Position numbers and translations under genes: made by a program. The notes under the pieces are model-generated. The model was not told where the DNA came from, did not search any database, and worked only from the letters and a program-made list of their open reading frames with translations. From the NCBI RefSeq assembly GCF_000003815.2, contig NC_049981.1, positions 6,725,041-6,785,040 of the forward strand: a DNA stretch of 60,000 nt. The letters are read 5' to 3'. Source of the DNA: Branchiostoma floridae (lineage: Eukaryota; Chordata; Leptocardii; Amphioxiformes; Branchiostomatidae). This document shows, one piece after another, positions 35,001 to 47,400 of the stretch. Numbering within the stretch: position 1 is the stretch's first letter; each line of letters starts with the position of its first letter.

Positions 35001-36694
35001 TGCAAGTACTGGGTGATAATACTCAGCAACTACAAAATGTTGAGCTAACAGGGCAACTTCTGGATGCCAAGAAAGAAATATACCGCTCTCCCAGCGTAGC
35101 CGTTGATATTTTGGGTTTGTGCTGTGGTATTACGGTTCCTTGTGTGTGGGGAACGATAGAAGAGTTACAGAAACGACAGCGGATCAGTCCGGAAGATGCT
35201 CACCACTTGACTGTACTGATCAGCATCTCGGCGGAGCTACGGTTAAGAACGTACATCGCTAACGGCGGACAAAAGGACAGACTGTCTCCTCTCACTGAGA
35301 TGAAAATTCAACTGGATAAAGATGACTTAGACAACACTTTCGTTCAGTCAGTGTTCTACATACCAGACTCAAAAATGCTTTTCAGATACTACTACACTGC
35401 CATCCCGTTAAAAACATGCATTATTGATATAGTTGCAAAGGAAAGTCAAAGAAAAAAAATATTGCAAAACTCAATCTTTGACAACTCGTCTCTAACAAGG
35501 GGCAAAATTTCACAGCGGTTATTCCATTTAGATGCATCCTCACGTCAGTATGAAGCGGCTCTGGATGATGCGGGAAGTGACGAGAAAAAACAGTTTGAAA
35601 TACTTTTTGAATTAGGAAAGATCTTGCAAAAGAGCGGTGAGTCTAAGAAGGCAATGGACTACTTTAGACGGGCACTCATAGTGGGAAATACTATATATGG
35701 AGAAAGCAAAGAGCATCCCAACATCGTCTCATTGTTTGCAAACATTGGAGTATGTTGGAGTCACCTTGGCGACCAAAATGAAGCCCTTCTTTATCTCGAA
35801 CAGTCACTTAAGATGGAGAAAGCTATCTTTGGAGAAACAACAGCACATCGCGGTATTGCCGGATCACTCAATAATATTGGAGGATGTTGGAGTAACCTTG
35901 GTGACAGGGGAAAGGCTATCAACTATTATGAACAGTCACTGAAGATGATGAAAGTTATCTATGGGAACACAGCAGCACATCCCGATATTGCTGCCTCACT
36001 TAACAACATTGGAATGTGTTTGTATGACCTTGGCGATAAGAGAAAAGCTATTTGGTATTACGAACAGTCACTGAAGATGAGGAAAGCTATCTATGGTGAA
36101 AAAACAGCGCATCCTGATATTGCTTCATCACTTAACAACATTGGAAGATGCTGTAGTGACTTTGGGGATCAGAGGAAAGCTCTCAGGTATTACGAACAGT
36201 CACTGAAGATGGAGAAAGCTGTCTATGGCGAAACAACAGAACATCTCGCTGTTGCTATATTACTCAACAACATTGGAGACTGTTGGAGTCACCTTGGCGA
36301 TAAAAAGAAAGCTCTCATGTATCACGAACAGTCACTGAAGATGAAGAAAGCTATCTTTGGAGAAACAACGGCACATCTCGAAATTGCTGGATCACTGTAC
36401 AACATAGGAAATTGTTGGATTTACCTTGGCGATCAGAGGAAAGCCCTCAGGTATCACGAACAGTCCCTGAAGATGAGGAAAGCTATTTATGGGGAAACAA
36501 CAGCACATCCCGATATTGCTGGATCACTGAACAGCATCGGGGCATGTTGGTGTAATGTCGGCAATCTAAGTAAATCTCTGAATTACTTTGAACAGTCAGT
36601 AAAGATGAAGATAACTGTCTATGGGCCGGAACATCCGGCCGTTTTACAAACAATGCACAACATAAGAAAATGTAGGAGTGCCCTTCGTTATTAG
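32023..36694 (+). CDS. Nucleotidyltransferase-like TPR protein (4 exons, complete, 1209 aa)
   Basis: Exons 32023-32724, 32963-33081, 33633-33733 and 33987-36694 (stop TAG) join in phases 0, 2 and 1. Layout: aa 1-400 has three degenerate TPR-like blocks (AEVELLKSLGDVNLEKG, TEATKSLGDVYLKRG, ADCLCRLGEVYVELG). At 473-489, GLGSQATELVTPYSDLE fits the pol-beta nucleotidyltransferase signature hG[GS]x10Dh[DE]h (D487, E489) and resembles GlnD/DUF294-type domains. RGFAFDGFMPW gives D559 as a candidate third carboxylate. A helical region follows, with HIALAEGYHLSDILRRVAYL. From about 825 to the end there are about nine 42-residue kinesin-light-chain-type TPRs (HPDIAASLNNIGMCLYDLGD, YYEQSLKMRKAIYG). No signal peptide or membrane helix. 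Substrate and partners are unknown; nucleotide transfer is inferred from motifs only. The exon 2 acceptor (cccaaag) is the weakest junction. Confidence 0.85.
33437..33480 (+). mobile_element. tRNA-Ser/Leu-like SINE scrap in intron 2
   Basis: gcctccgtggccgagcggtt plus taagtggc looks like the 5' half of a class II tRNA with its A box. No matching 3' half or B box follows, so it is a fragment. The rest of the introns 32725-32962 and 33082-33632 holds nothing recognised. Confidence 0.5.
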
Positions 36695-36806
36695 AGTATC
36701 ACCGTTCGTTATAGCAAATTATCATATAATCAACACTACCCCAAGACCCCATGACTTCGCCAAATGATTCTATCCTTTACAACTGCTGTATTAATTGTGT
36801 TTGTCA

Positions 36807-37746
36807 TTAACCCTCAAACCACCGTACCATTTTTGTGACGTAGATTACCGTATGGGGTCAAAACTGACCCAATACCGTTTTGTACAAATACATTTTTTAT
36901 GGTGACTGGTTTTGTGATTTGTATATATGTATAGCTTCATTAATCTATGTAGGAAAGTTTGACATGATTAGATAAGAATAATTCTAGCTCATTATCATAA
37001 TTTATGCAAAAGATCATGAGGACCACATTTTGCACTAACGCTATTCAGATCGGGTAGATTTTTTTATGCCTGAACCAACTTCAAAGTCACATAGCTCCTG
37101 AATAGCTTCTGCTAGGGCCACCAAACTTCGTCCCTTTTGGGAAAATGTTGATACCAAGCAATTTAAGTAATTAAAAAAAGTTCATCATTTTTCATGTCGC
37201 CATGGCAACGGCATTCTGACAGGCATATTTATTACGCAATTTTCTCATTTTGGCTTAAACATTCAAGTTTTAAGGTTTTCTTGGCAAAACACACTTGTTC
37301 ATGACATCTTATAAAATTGAACGTAAATTTCATGATTCAATATTCATAATTTATGCTAATTTGATGATGTCATCAGCCAATTTAAGCTAAATGACGTCAT
37401 GGCATCGTTATATAACATGATGATGACACAAAAGTTATTGCCATAATTTCGTTGCACATGTACATCATTCTCTGAAAATGTCACGATCATATGATAAGTA
37501 TTTCAGGCGTGGGTCTCAATAGTTTGTTTAAAAAAAATGCTGGGGTCAGTTTTGACCCCACTGGACCATACATAAACTTTCTATGATGTCTTAATCAACA
37601 ATGAGCCAATCTCGGTAAAACGTATGAGAAGTTACAAGATATATATATACAAACAAACTCATTGAAGAAAAATTGTTTTCAACCAGAAATGTCATAATGG
37701 TACATATTAATAAACGTCTGACCCCATACGGTGGTTTGAGGGTTAA
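36807..37746. mobile_element. TTAA-flanked MITE, 940 bp
   Basis: Ends ttaaccctcaaaccaccgta and tacggtggtttgagggttaa form a near-perfect inverted repeat with TTAA at both borders. Inside are tggggtcaaaactgaccc and ctggggtcagttttgacccc, the shared gccatggcaacggcattctgac core and TGACGTCAT. The YY1-like part of the core is deleted. It inserted about 110 bp after the stop codon of the NTase-TPR gene, so it may lie in or near the 3' UTR; no AATAAA was seen between stop and element. Confidence 0.88.
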
Positions 37747-37849
37747 TCATACAAATATGGTCGTCATTTGCTTATATTACTTGATCATGTCATCTACCAA
37801 ACAACAGATGTACACAACCTATATTAAGAAAGAAGGATGTTCTGATATT

Positions 37850-38560
37850 TTATGCAAATGAGGACCTCATTTGTATAATTAATGCTCAACGATGTTCAAC
37901 TGTACATAACTTCCAAATGCTACGAGTAAAAAGTTCCCCTTATTGACTACAATGACATTATAGCATTTCTTCTTAATTATGCAATTAGGTCTAAGTTTTG
38001 CATAAGGCATATCTTTATTCTTCTCTTTCTCAGTTATTATGTTACATGTTGCAATGATCCTATAATTCAACTGGTCATGTTTAGAGGATTTCCTTTTTGA
38101 TTATGCAAATTAGATTCGAATTTGCATCATTAATTTGTAATTATATGAGACGTAAGCTATCTACATATCAAAAATCATGTAAATCCATCAACCCCTTCTT
38201 GAGTTATTCCTTTTCAAAGTCTGGCACTAAACCTGCCCTGCAGTTCCGAAACAAGCCGCTAGGAGGCCAAAACCTATACAATTCACTGTCGACATCAAGA
38301 GCTGTCTACCACTCAAAAATAATAGCCGCGACATGTCCAGAACTTGAGATATTAAACCAAGAAGTTCCACTGCAGTACCGTAACTGGCCACTAGGGAGCC
38401 CAAAATGTTCCAGGTCTCATCAATACCGACCCACATACTGAATATCAAATTGAATACAATCTGTCTAGGCGTTCTCGAGTTATGCTGGTCTTCTACACAC
38501 ACACACCAACACACAAACGCTACCAAAAATATAACCTTCTTGGCGAAGGTAACTAACATA
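37850..38560. repeat. Dispersed repeat family copy
   Basis: Same family as 27480-28570: tatgcaaatgagg, gattatgcaaattagattcg with inverted atttgcatcatt, gccgctaggaggcc, gccactagggagccc, ctcgagttatgctgg and aaccttcttggcgaaggtaa. Confidence 0.65.
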
Positions 38561-41500
38561 CAATTACTTATGTTTCCTTCCGGAAAATTGATATTTGATG
38601 ATAGTACTCGACCGGAAACTTGATATATGATCATAAAACTGGTTCTCAGTTAGAAAACAGGTTATTGAGTCAGAAAACTGGTAACGGGGGCCGCCCTAAG
38701 ACGGTTCCCGTCCTAAGACGGTACGGATTTTTTGCTGATCTTATTATCCATAAGTACACCGTGTTTGTTGCCACTGACTATGCTGATTACAAAGGTAAAT
38801 AAACCAAGTCCATGCACACAGCTTTAATTTGCATTCCAAGTATACTTTAACATATTTACTTCATGTTTTTTAAAAACAGAATTCTAACAGTAATGTTGAC
38901 AGTGCTGAATCACTGCGGTCACCGGCCTCTGCGTATTGGCGGCTCGTGTCGCTAACTATACGAACTCGTCCAAGCAGTCACACAACCGCCATGATACACA
39001 TAAATAAAGCTCCATAAAGCACTATGGATATGGGTCTTCAAATGTTTGTTGAGTAGAAAAGCAACCAAAAGGAAGCGACATAAACATTGCCACCATTGTA
39101 CTCCCAAGGGAGTGTGGCCGTGAAGGTGGCAGACAAGAGAACGCTCCAAAGATTTATTTGACTGTAACAAATGATTCGTGCTGTCTATGAAAATAAGACT
39201 TGATAGAGAGATGTATATGATATTTTCATATAATCACACAGAGTTTTGTTGATGTTGGCGGTGTCGTTTTTTCGTAATGGTTTTTTTAGTCGGGCATTCA
39301 CAATCAGTGCATTCAGCCCATTGCCCGTAAAAACATCAGCTGGATTGTTCTAGGTACAGCCTTCCTCATATGAGACAGAAAGTACATAGAGTCACGATTT
39401 TACTGTTAAAAGTAATCTAAAATATCATACTATTAATTTTTTTCTGTGTACTTAAATTTACCACTTACTTCTGAAGAGAGCAAAATGTAAAAAAAGCGTA
39501 CCGAGTTAGGCACACTGTCCAGCGTAGCACAAAATTGGAAGGTTACATACACGAAATTGTCTCACAGTGTTCGCCGCTTGTAACACGCAGTGCGAAAGGT
39601 TCATGAACCACATGAATGCATTTCTTATTCAAGTATGTTGTTCAAATCTATGTGTAAAAAATTCAGTCATCAAACTTTGACCACTCTCAGGCAACTAGCG
39701 ATGGAGCGCCATGAGTTTGAGCGCAAGAAAAAGCGTACCGTGTTGGGGCACCTCCCGTTAAATAATTAGAAAACTGGTGTTTAACAAGAGTTCGGAGACC
39801 TCATTTCTCCTTTGAATATTCTGATTATGCAAATGACTTTCACATCTTCATAATCTATGCTTACTTAAACAGGTCAAAATGTCGACATTCAAATTATTTA
39901 CTATACCAGTTAAAGGAAATATTGCACCTGTGCAATAATTATGCAGATTAAACTTTATTGCATAATTGGTATATATCACTATTCCCCCTGCCACAGTTGT
40001 ATTTGAGTCCAATAATGGAAAACACGACAAATATTGATTTTCCTCATTTATTTTGTAAATCAACTGGCGATTTGCATAATTTGCATTGCATTATTACATA
40101 AATCTCTAGCTACTTGTTTACTAAATCTCATCTGTTGCTCCTTAGTTGTTATTTTTCTTTAAAGTTTTGGACAAAAATGTTTCTGCAGTTCCAGAGCAAG
40201 CTGCTAGGGGATAGAAACATACACCACTTCTTCGCTACATCACAAGCAATCAGTCACTAAAACAATAAGACAAAAGTACGTCCATGTCAAAGATACAAAA
40301 TACGAGGGGGCTGAAAACTGACCTTGTCCTTTGTCTTTTTAACATTTACCCACATTCCAAGTTTCATCGCAATCCATGAAATATGTGTATTGAGTTATGC
40401 TGACTATAAAATCCGGAAGGAAACACACACACGCACACACACTCACGCAGACAAACATATCCAAAACTATACCCCATTTTACATTAGATTGGAGATAATT
40501 CGATAACTGGTACACAATTCGGTATTAAATCTGAAAACTAATTTTCTGGAAAAAGGAGTCTGTGGTTCTTTGGGACTTGGCTCTGGAGGCAGAAACACAA
40601 AATATCATGTCATCGGGTACGTGAGAATCATTCATGCCATACATGTGAAATATCGTCTTTTTTAAGACACGTGCACATGTAGACTTTCCCATGTGTCCCT
40701 GACATTTCTTTCGTTTATGGTCTCAGTACACAGACTGAGTATTTATGCGCGACCCCGCCCCCAATAGTAGTTCAGGTATAAAGTAGTGCGTCAGAGTATT
40801 TACAAAGGCCTTAGTTAGTCTTCGTTGCACAATAGCGAGATTGAAACTGTGCAGAATGGTAGAGGAATGCATCAGTTTTTAGACTGTATAACGATGCTTA
40901 TTTCCGACGGCGTCAATTTTCGCCATGATACTGTTACCAGACACTACTGTACGTCGCCTGCAGCTTTATGATCTCCGCTTGGGCTCTAATTAAGGTGGCT
41001 ATTTTGACATAATAGAGCAGGGAAATTTATGTTCAATTTTTTTAGAAATTGTGTAGGTTGTACCCTGCACTTCAACGTGTTAATTTTTCTTGTGGATTGT
41101 TTCTGGACCCTTCTCAAAATCTTGAGCCGTCGAACCTCCTCACTTTCGTGTTATTAACTATTTAAAAGCCCATCTGCAAAAAAAGAAAAAGAGACCTTAT
41201 GACAAATATCTCAAATGGGGTTCATTGGCGGGTGTGGGGCTGTAGAGTCTCGTCAAAGGCAGCAATTTTAACACTTTTTGACTGTCTTTTGACTATAATA
41301 AGTGGGATGATGTTTTCCAGAAGGCTAGATATTAGTTGTCATTTGTCGTTTTTCTATCTGCATTTACTCTTTCCCAGCAGCTGATATTCCATGTTATAGC
41401 AACATTCTAAAGTACAGGTAACGGTCTAAAGTGGATATATTTCATTGATAGGATTTTATCAACAAATGAGTCTTAAACGTTAATAAATGTGTTCTATTTT

Positions 41501-41600
41501 TCTATCTATTGATTCAATTTTCCTGTCAAAGGCTGACAAGTGACGCAATTACGTAACGGTGCAATATAACCTTTACCTTATTCGATGAGTTGGATTTTTT
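38561..41600. other. Intergenic with a further dispersed repeat, no gene
   Basis: 39800-40470 repeats parts of the octamer family (gattatgcaaatgac, gatttgcataatttgcat, gcaagctgctaggggatag, attgagttatgctgac). The remainder shows short open frames without domains, including a run of caca/caga repeats at about 40428-40455. Confidence 0.5.
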
Positions 41601-43870
41601 TCATAACCTTTTGGAAGCAAAGCAAACCAATTTTCTAATGAAAGAATATGAAAGAAGGACATATTCTAAAGACCTGTAAATGACAGGACTGAATTTGGCA
41701 CGGGCACGTTGGTACCGAAAAGGCCGCCATGAGCGGAACACAGTTTTGGGTACAACATGTACTATATGTTTGATCTCCTATATTATATATAAGGGCGCCA
41801 TAGACTTCCTGCAACTTATGATCCATTGATTACGGAGTCACATGATCTATCTGTATAACATGACGTCACGATCGCAGTGAATTGCTCGTTCATCTACAAA
41901 GACTAGTACTTTTCAGTCGAAGATTTGGGTGAGTCCAATTTTTGTGATGGATATTACGGTTAAATTACTTCAACAATGTCTATATCACTCTGGGGGACAG
42001 GTGGGGCGCCGGTCCGCTGGATTGGCCGCTGATTGGGCACGACATAGGCGACCGCGGAACGGCTCTGCTTGCTCGTAAATTTGGACCATACGGTATAAAC
42101 AGCAAACACACAGTAGAGCAGCCAGCGTCAATGTGCATGAACATTGGTAATAATGCCATGATAAGTCTGAGGAAGTGAGGATAACTTTGCCCATATTCGG
42201 AGGGGTGACAAGGTATGACGTACTGAATATGGCATTTTGTTTTCTGCAAGAGGCTTATCTTATAAAGGAAAGGACTAAATCGTCACAATCGTTGGGACTG
42301 GAAGCTCGAGGTAGAAACACAGAAGATAGGATAAAAATTCAATTTTATGAGGTACACAAAAACCCTTCTAATATATATACAAATAGAAAATGGCACTCAA
42401 TTTTGAAAAAAAAATCTGGTATCTAATAACAAAATAAACATAAAGCTTTTATAATAATCATTATGATCATAGAAATGGTTTTCAGTCTGGAAACTAGAAA
42501 ACAACCAGAAGTAAAGGTAAACAATTGGAAACTGGAATCGAATCTGAAAAATATTCTTCCAGGAAAAGGAGTGCTTCTCTGGCACTGGGATCTCGAGGCT
42601 GCGATTGACTCTTTGTTTGCCTGCAAGTGGCAGACTAATTTTCGTGCGAAAGATATGAGTTGAGGAGGGACGTATGTGTGGGAGGTATAAACATGATAAA
42701 GGTCATGTTTCAAGTTACACGATAACTCCAAATATAATTGTTGGAATACAGTGTGTTTTAAGATGGTGTCTTTTGATCTATAGTGGCGTCAAATAGCCTA
42801 GTGGCTAGGGCAGCGGATTCGTTTCCATTCAAAGTGTTGCCAAGTGTGTTAATTACTTATTGGTGCAATATAACCTCTGGTGGTTGGGGGGGGGGTAATG
42901 ACTGGATCTTTGTTACAACATTCTTTTCAAGCAAATGAACCAGCTTCCCGATTGAGAGACTGAAGGATTTGTTCTTGTACAGCAGGATTGACTTGTGCTC
43001 GGGTAATCTCCAGGTAGCATATGAAGCATAGAAGGCCAATGAGTGTTCTGAGCCACTAGGGTATCTGCAGTCATTCGAACGGGGATGATTATTCAATAAT
43101 GCTGTGCTTGACAAGTAGGTGTTATTTGACAAGTTTGACAAGTTTATTTAACATGTGCTGACTGTCCAATTGGAAACATCTTGAATTGCGCTGGCCATCA
43201 CAATCTGTAGCTCCACTTTATTTATGAAAACAATTGTGCCATTAAAATATTCGTAAACCTTTTCATTTACATATCAGGTACGTCGTGCGGTTATCTATTA
43301 AATGTAACCATTAAAAGAAGAATCAGTTACAGGTAAGCTCAAGAACACACATCAAATCACAAAACCAATATGGAGCGGTGACCAATTGCCCTCCATTCCG
43401 TTGGGCTTGTATGGTACATGGCTCAGTGAATTTGTAACAATAAAGATATGAATTTATCGTAAAAGCATAAGCATCACGGATCTTATTATTGCTGTCAGTT
43501 TTGCCACGGGGAGGGGCAGTAACACCATTATTGAATAGAAATGCTTCTTCCTATTTGAATGATCTGTGGCTCATTCGTTGGCCAGCTATACTCCTTATGC
43601 CACTGGCAGATCTGCTTTGAACTTATGCTAGGGTTCTTCGGTCATGAAAAGGCCCCCAGGACTGGGAGAAAGTTTTTGGTGCAACATGCTCTGCACTGTG
43701 ATATTATCCATGCAAACCTACCTTTGCAACCCACATTCAGGTCAACTGCAAACACATTATAAGCACAGCATCTTCATTTCTCATGGGCTTCAATGGTCAG
43801 TTTCTAGTTGAATAACCAGTATATATATGAAGCGGACTGATCCTAACGCTGACATATTTCTCACCACAGT
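41560..43870. repeat. Duplicated blocks of a lectin 5' flank
   Basis: Several stretches match the region upstream of lectin gene 2 (48190-48640): gaacacagttttgggtacaa at 41739 and near 48358; a ggatttgttcttgtac type block at 42967 and 48280; a gaagc/ggactgatcct block at 43832 and 48581; and ctgcaagtggcagactaatt at 42620 and 47812. The blocks are broken and reordered, so the area looks like repeated partial segmental duplication. A tRNA-like scrap (gtggctagggcagcggattc) lies at about 42800. Confidence 0.6.
41980..42080 (-). pseudogene. Frameshifted copy of lectin first exon
   Basis: Minus strand: one frame starts like the lectin tail (IYEQAEPF), and another continues it (PISGQSSGPAPHLSP, compare PDIGQTSGTPSQPPP of gene 1). 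The shift between frames and the lack of membrane, neck and lectin exons nearby make this a broken duplicate. Its 5' flank (about 42080-42420) is still similar to that of gene 1. Confidence 0.75.
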
Positions 43871-44433
43871 CACCACTCAGTAAGACAGCAAAGACGCAAA
43901 ATCCCCCTCTACAACTGTTATTCAATCTACCACACGGAATTGTTTTGCCAGTCTGGCAGCTTCAGTGGTCCAGGCTTAAATGAGCACAGTCTACGAACAT
44001 TGGAGTACAACAAGAAAATCACTGTAACTTGGTTACATATAACTCGTTACAAAGGCGTCAATCAATAAATACCTGCAATTTCTGTCACTTTGCGTTTTTC
44101 GTCGATTCACTTCACTTCACTTTATTTGTTTTGCCAGGAGCATATACTCATGTTCTTTTACTACAACAAAACAAATTCAGCCAAAATTTGGGGTAAGTCC
44201 CAATTAATCTTAGTGTTGGTTAAGTAAAGTTTAGTTTTTCCACAATGTCATTTACCAACACAGTTGAACTTTCATGCTAAAATTCAGCCTACTGTAAAAA
44301 GTGAAGTAACGTATTCTCAAGTGAAGTTAATAAGCGCTTACATTTTGTCGATTCTGCCTGTTTACCATTTTCCAGAAAAAGCTCCAAAACAGTAAAATAA
44401 ACTTAAGACGGGCAAACCAGGAGTTTTTCCTTT

Positions 44434-47400
44434 TTAAGAATGTTCTTCACTAAATGAACTCCTGCCTAATGCAAAAATGTGTACATTTCCTCTGTGCAAC
44501 AACTGAGGATTGACTATCATTTTGAGATATGCTACATTGACATTACTATAATTACAAAGTTTACATTTTACTTCGGAGAGCAGAGATACAGACAGATACA
44601 GATGCTTGATCTCTTCTTTGATTACAGTTTCTACCGTGCGTCTTACTGTTTTTACTCCCACATATGGACGTCCTGAAAAAAATAGCAGGGCGAGATTTGG
44701 ACTGATGTGTTCTGGCATGGTTTGTGACGAGAATTTTGATGATATAAAGTGTTTAGTATGGTGAAAATATATAGTAAATAGTACCATGTTTACTAGACTA
44801 AAGCATTCTCCTACGCAAAGGCGAAACAGAGTCGTCAAAGGGACTCCATCTGTTATGACTGACGGTACTCTGCTATAGGAGAATGGACTAAAGGTGTTCA
44901 GGAAATAGTACGGTTATAAGAAGTACCTGGAACAGCCTGGCATATGAAGCGTTCCTCACAGTCGCATCGATAGTCGTACCACTTATTTTTCCAGTCTGAC
45001 ACATATTGGTTATAATAAACGCAATCTTGATTGCCCCAACCGTTGTTTGGTTGTTCCCGACCCCAGGAGCTGTAGTTCCCAAGTGCAGAACCATCCATCC
45101 ACTCAAAGCTTCCCTCTTCGAACTGATCGTGCAGGCCGAACCAGAAGGCACGATTGCCCACTGACTTGTACAAGGAGATCAGGAAGTCGTTGGTCTCGGC
45201 GTCTCGGGGCATGGCGAGGGTGCCGCCGTCTTCACAACAGGCCGCGGCCGCTTCGCTGAAGGTCTTCTGTATGTTGAAGGCCTTGTAGCAGATTCCACGG
45301 AACACAGTGTAACCTTTAGGACAAGATGCTGGAAAAAATAGAGTCAACAACCAATTTAGGGATAGACATAGGTGGTATTGAGAATATTCAAGAATTCAAT
45401 CACTAACAAATCATAACATTTACGTAATCAGAATAGATATTTCTCCATTTAGTTTGTCAAGCTTAATTTCATTTATAGCAAAGTATGTCAATTGCCGCGC
45501 AACAGTTCATGTATGTACCAGAATGAATTAGAGATATCAATACACTGTATCAAAACATGGCACAGTGTCGAGTACTAGCCACTCTTCAGTATACCCTGAA
45601 GGCAGTCAAATACTGTCGGAATTTAATTTTAGTGAGGCCTTTGACTGAGGTTCTGAATATTGACTCTATTGATTTATTCAACTCATCCAGCAGACGTAGG
45701 AATTATTGATGAGAAATATAATATTATGCATAACAACTCAAACAAACTTACGCAGGGTCTTACTGATCTCGTGAAGACGCTGTTCAAAGGTGGCGGTTCG
45801 GCTTCGCTCCTTTTCCAGGTCTCTCTTCAAGGCCTCAACAGTGGTGGACAGTTGAGATATTTCCTTAAACGTGCGTCAGAAATACAAAATGCCAATTGTA
45901 AAAATGAAGCGAAAAGGTCGCCTTAAAAGTTTCTTATGAAAGACAAAAAAAGGAAAACATAGTCGCAATTTCGTTACGAGAGTATTTACCTCTTTATTGA
46001 TGAATATCAGAGGAGCGAATCCCACAGCCACCAGGCTCAGCAGAACGGCAATGCCGGCGGCCATACAGCTTTGATGGGAGCGGAAGAAGCTACAGAGAGA
46101 ACGGCGTCCGCTTGCTCCACCTGGATATGTGCGGTCGGTAGCGGTAAGATTATCAAATTTACGTTACTGACTCAAAAAGTTGAAATAGTTCAGATGAATT
46201 AGAAAGGAAGCATTGTCGAGGAAATGCCAAATTTTCCCTTCTTTGTAATAACGTGTAATAAGTGTGATGATGAAAATGCGCCATTAGTTATGCAAGTTAG
46301 GTACTAAGTGGCACGATACAGATTTCATAAAAAATTCCTTTTGTCAAAATTTCTTTATCGCTGTACCTGCCATTTATCACAGACGAAATATACATTTCCT
46401 TAAATAATTATGCAAATTAGGCCTTCTTAAGCATTAGCGACATTTCTCAAGCTAGCTACATTTCCAATAGGAAGTTCCTATCATGACCCACAGAGCAAAA
46501 ATGAATTGTCTACACCGATTATGCAAATGAGGCACCTGGTACACATAAGCATAACGCATCTTCTGTTCCAAAAATTATTACATGCGGCACGTACTGAGGT
46601 ATTGTAACAAGTACTAATTTTGGTAGAAAAGCTGGCATTTTAGCAAGGTTTTGTGACCGAAATTGAGATTGGCCATTTGGTGTCTCATGTCGCATACCAC
46701 CAGAACGGCTTACGCTAGAGCCACCAAATTTGATAAGTTATCCTAGAATTGAGTCGGCAACAATTTGTGAAGTTTTGAAAATTTTCCATTTTTTCGTGTT
46801 GCCATTTTTGACGAGAATCGCTGGTATCTCAAATATGCATGGAGTCATTTTATGACGTCATTTTAACGTCATTGATGTTGCTTTTGGCAACGCAAGTCAT
46901 AACAAACATTATGTCTCTGTTATCTGCACTTGCTGTTACATTTTTGTAGCATATCTTGAAGCTTTCCGGGAATACCATTTTTCATGGTTCCAGCTAATAA
47001 AATGGAAATAATGACGTCATGAATACGCCATATAACGTCATAATAGCGTCAAATTTCTTATACTTTTTAGAAAATTTGGTGGTCGTATGATAAGATGTTA
47101 ACAGTTACAGGAGTTAGAAGGGGCGGGTCTCAAAAGCCCACCCCGGTCAAGGAATGACCAAAAAAGCTCGGTCTGAATAAGGTTAAATAAGATTTATTCT
47201 TGTTGTAAGTGTGAAAATACCATGAAAAACAAGTAACAAACATGTCGGCTACCTTCAGACGTGTACGTTGCGTGACGCTTTAAATCCTCGCCGTCTCTGT
47301 ACGCGTGTGAAGAATCTTCTTGCTCTTCTTGCAACTTGTCAGAAGCGCCGTTGTCATGGCGGACACGCCCGCGGGAACACCCCTGATGGACAGGAGTGGG

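Noticed and set aside
43559-43762. Short plus-strand frame FVGQLYSLCHWQICFELML
   Set aside because: It falls in a duplicated lectin flank block and is not open in the other copies.
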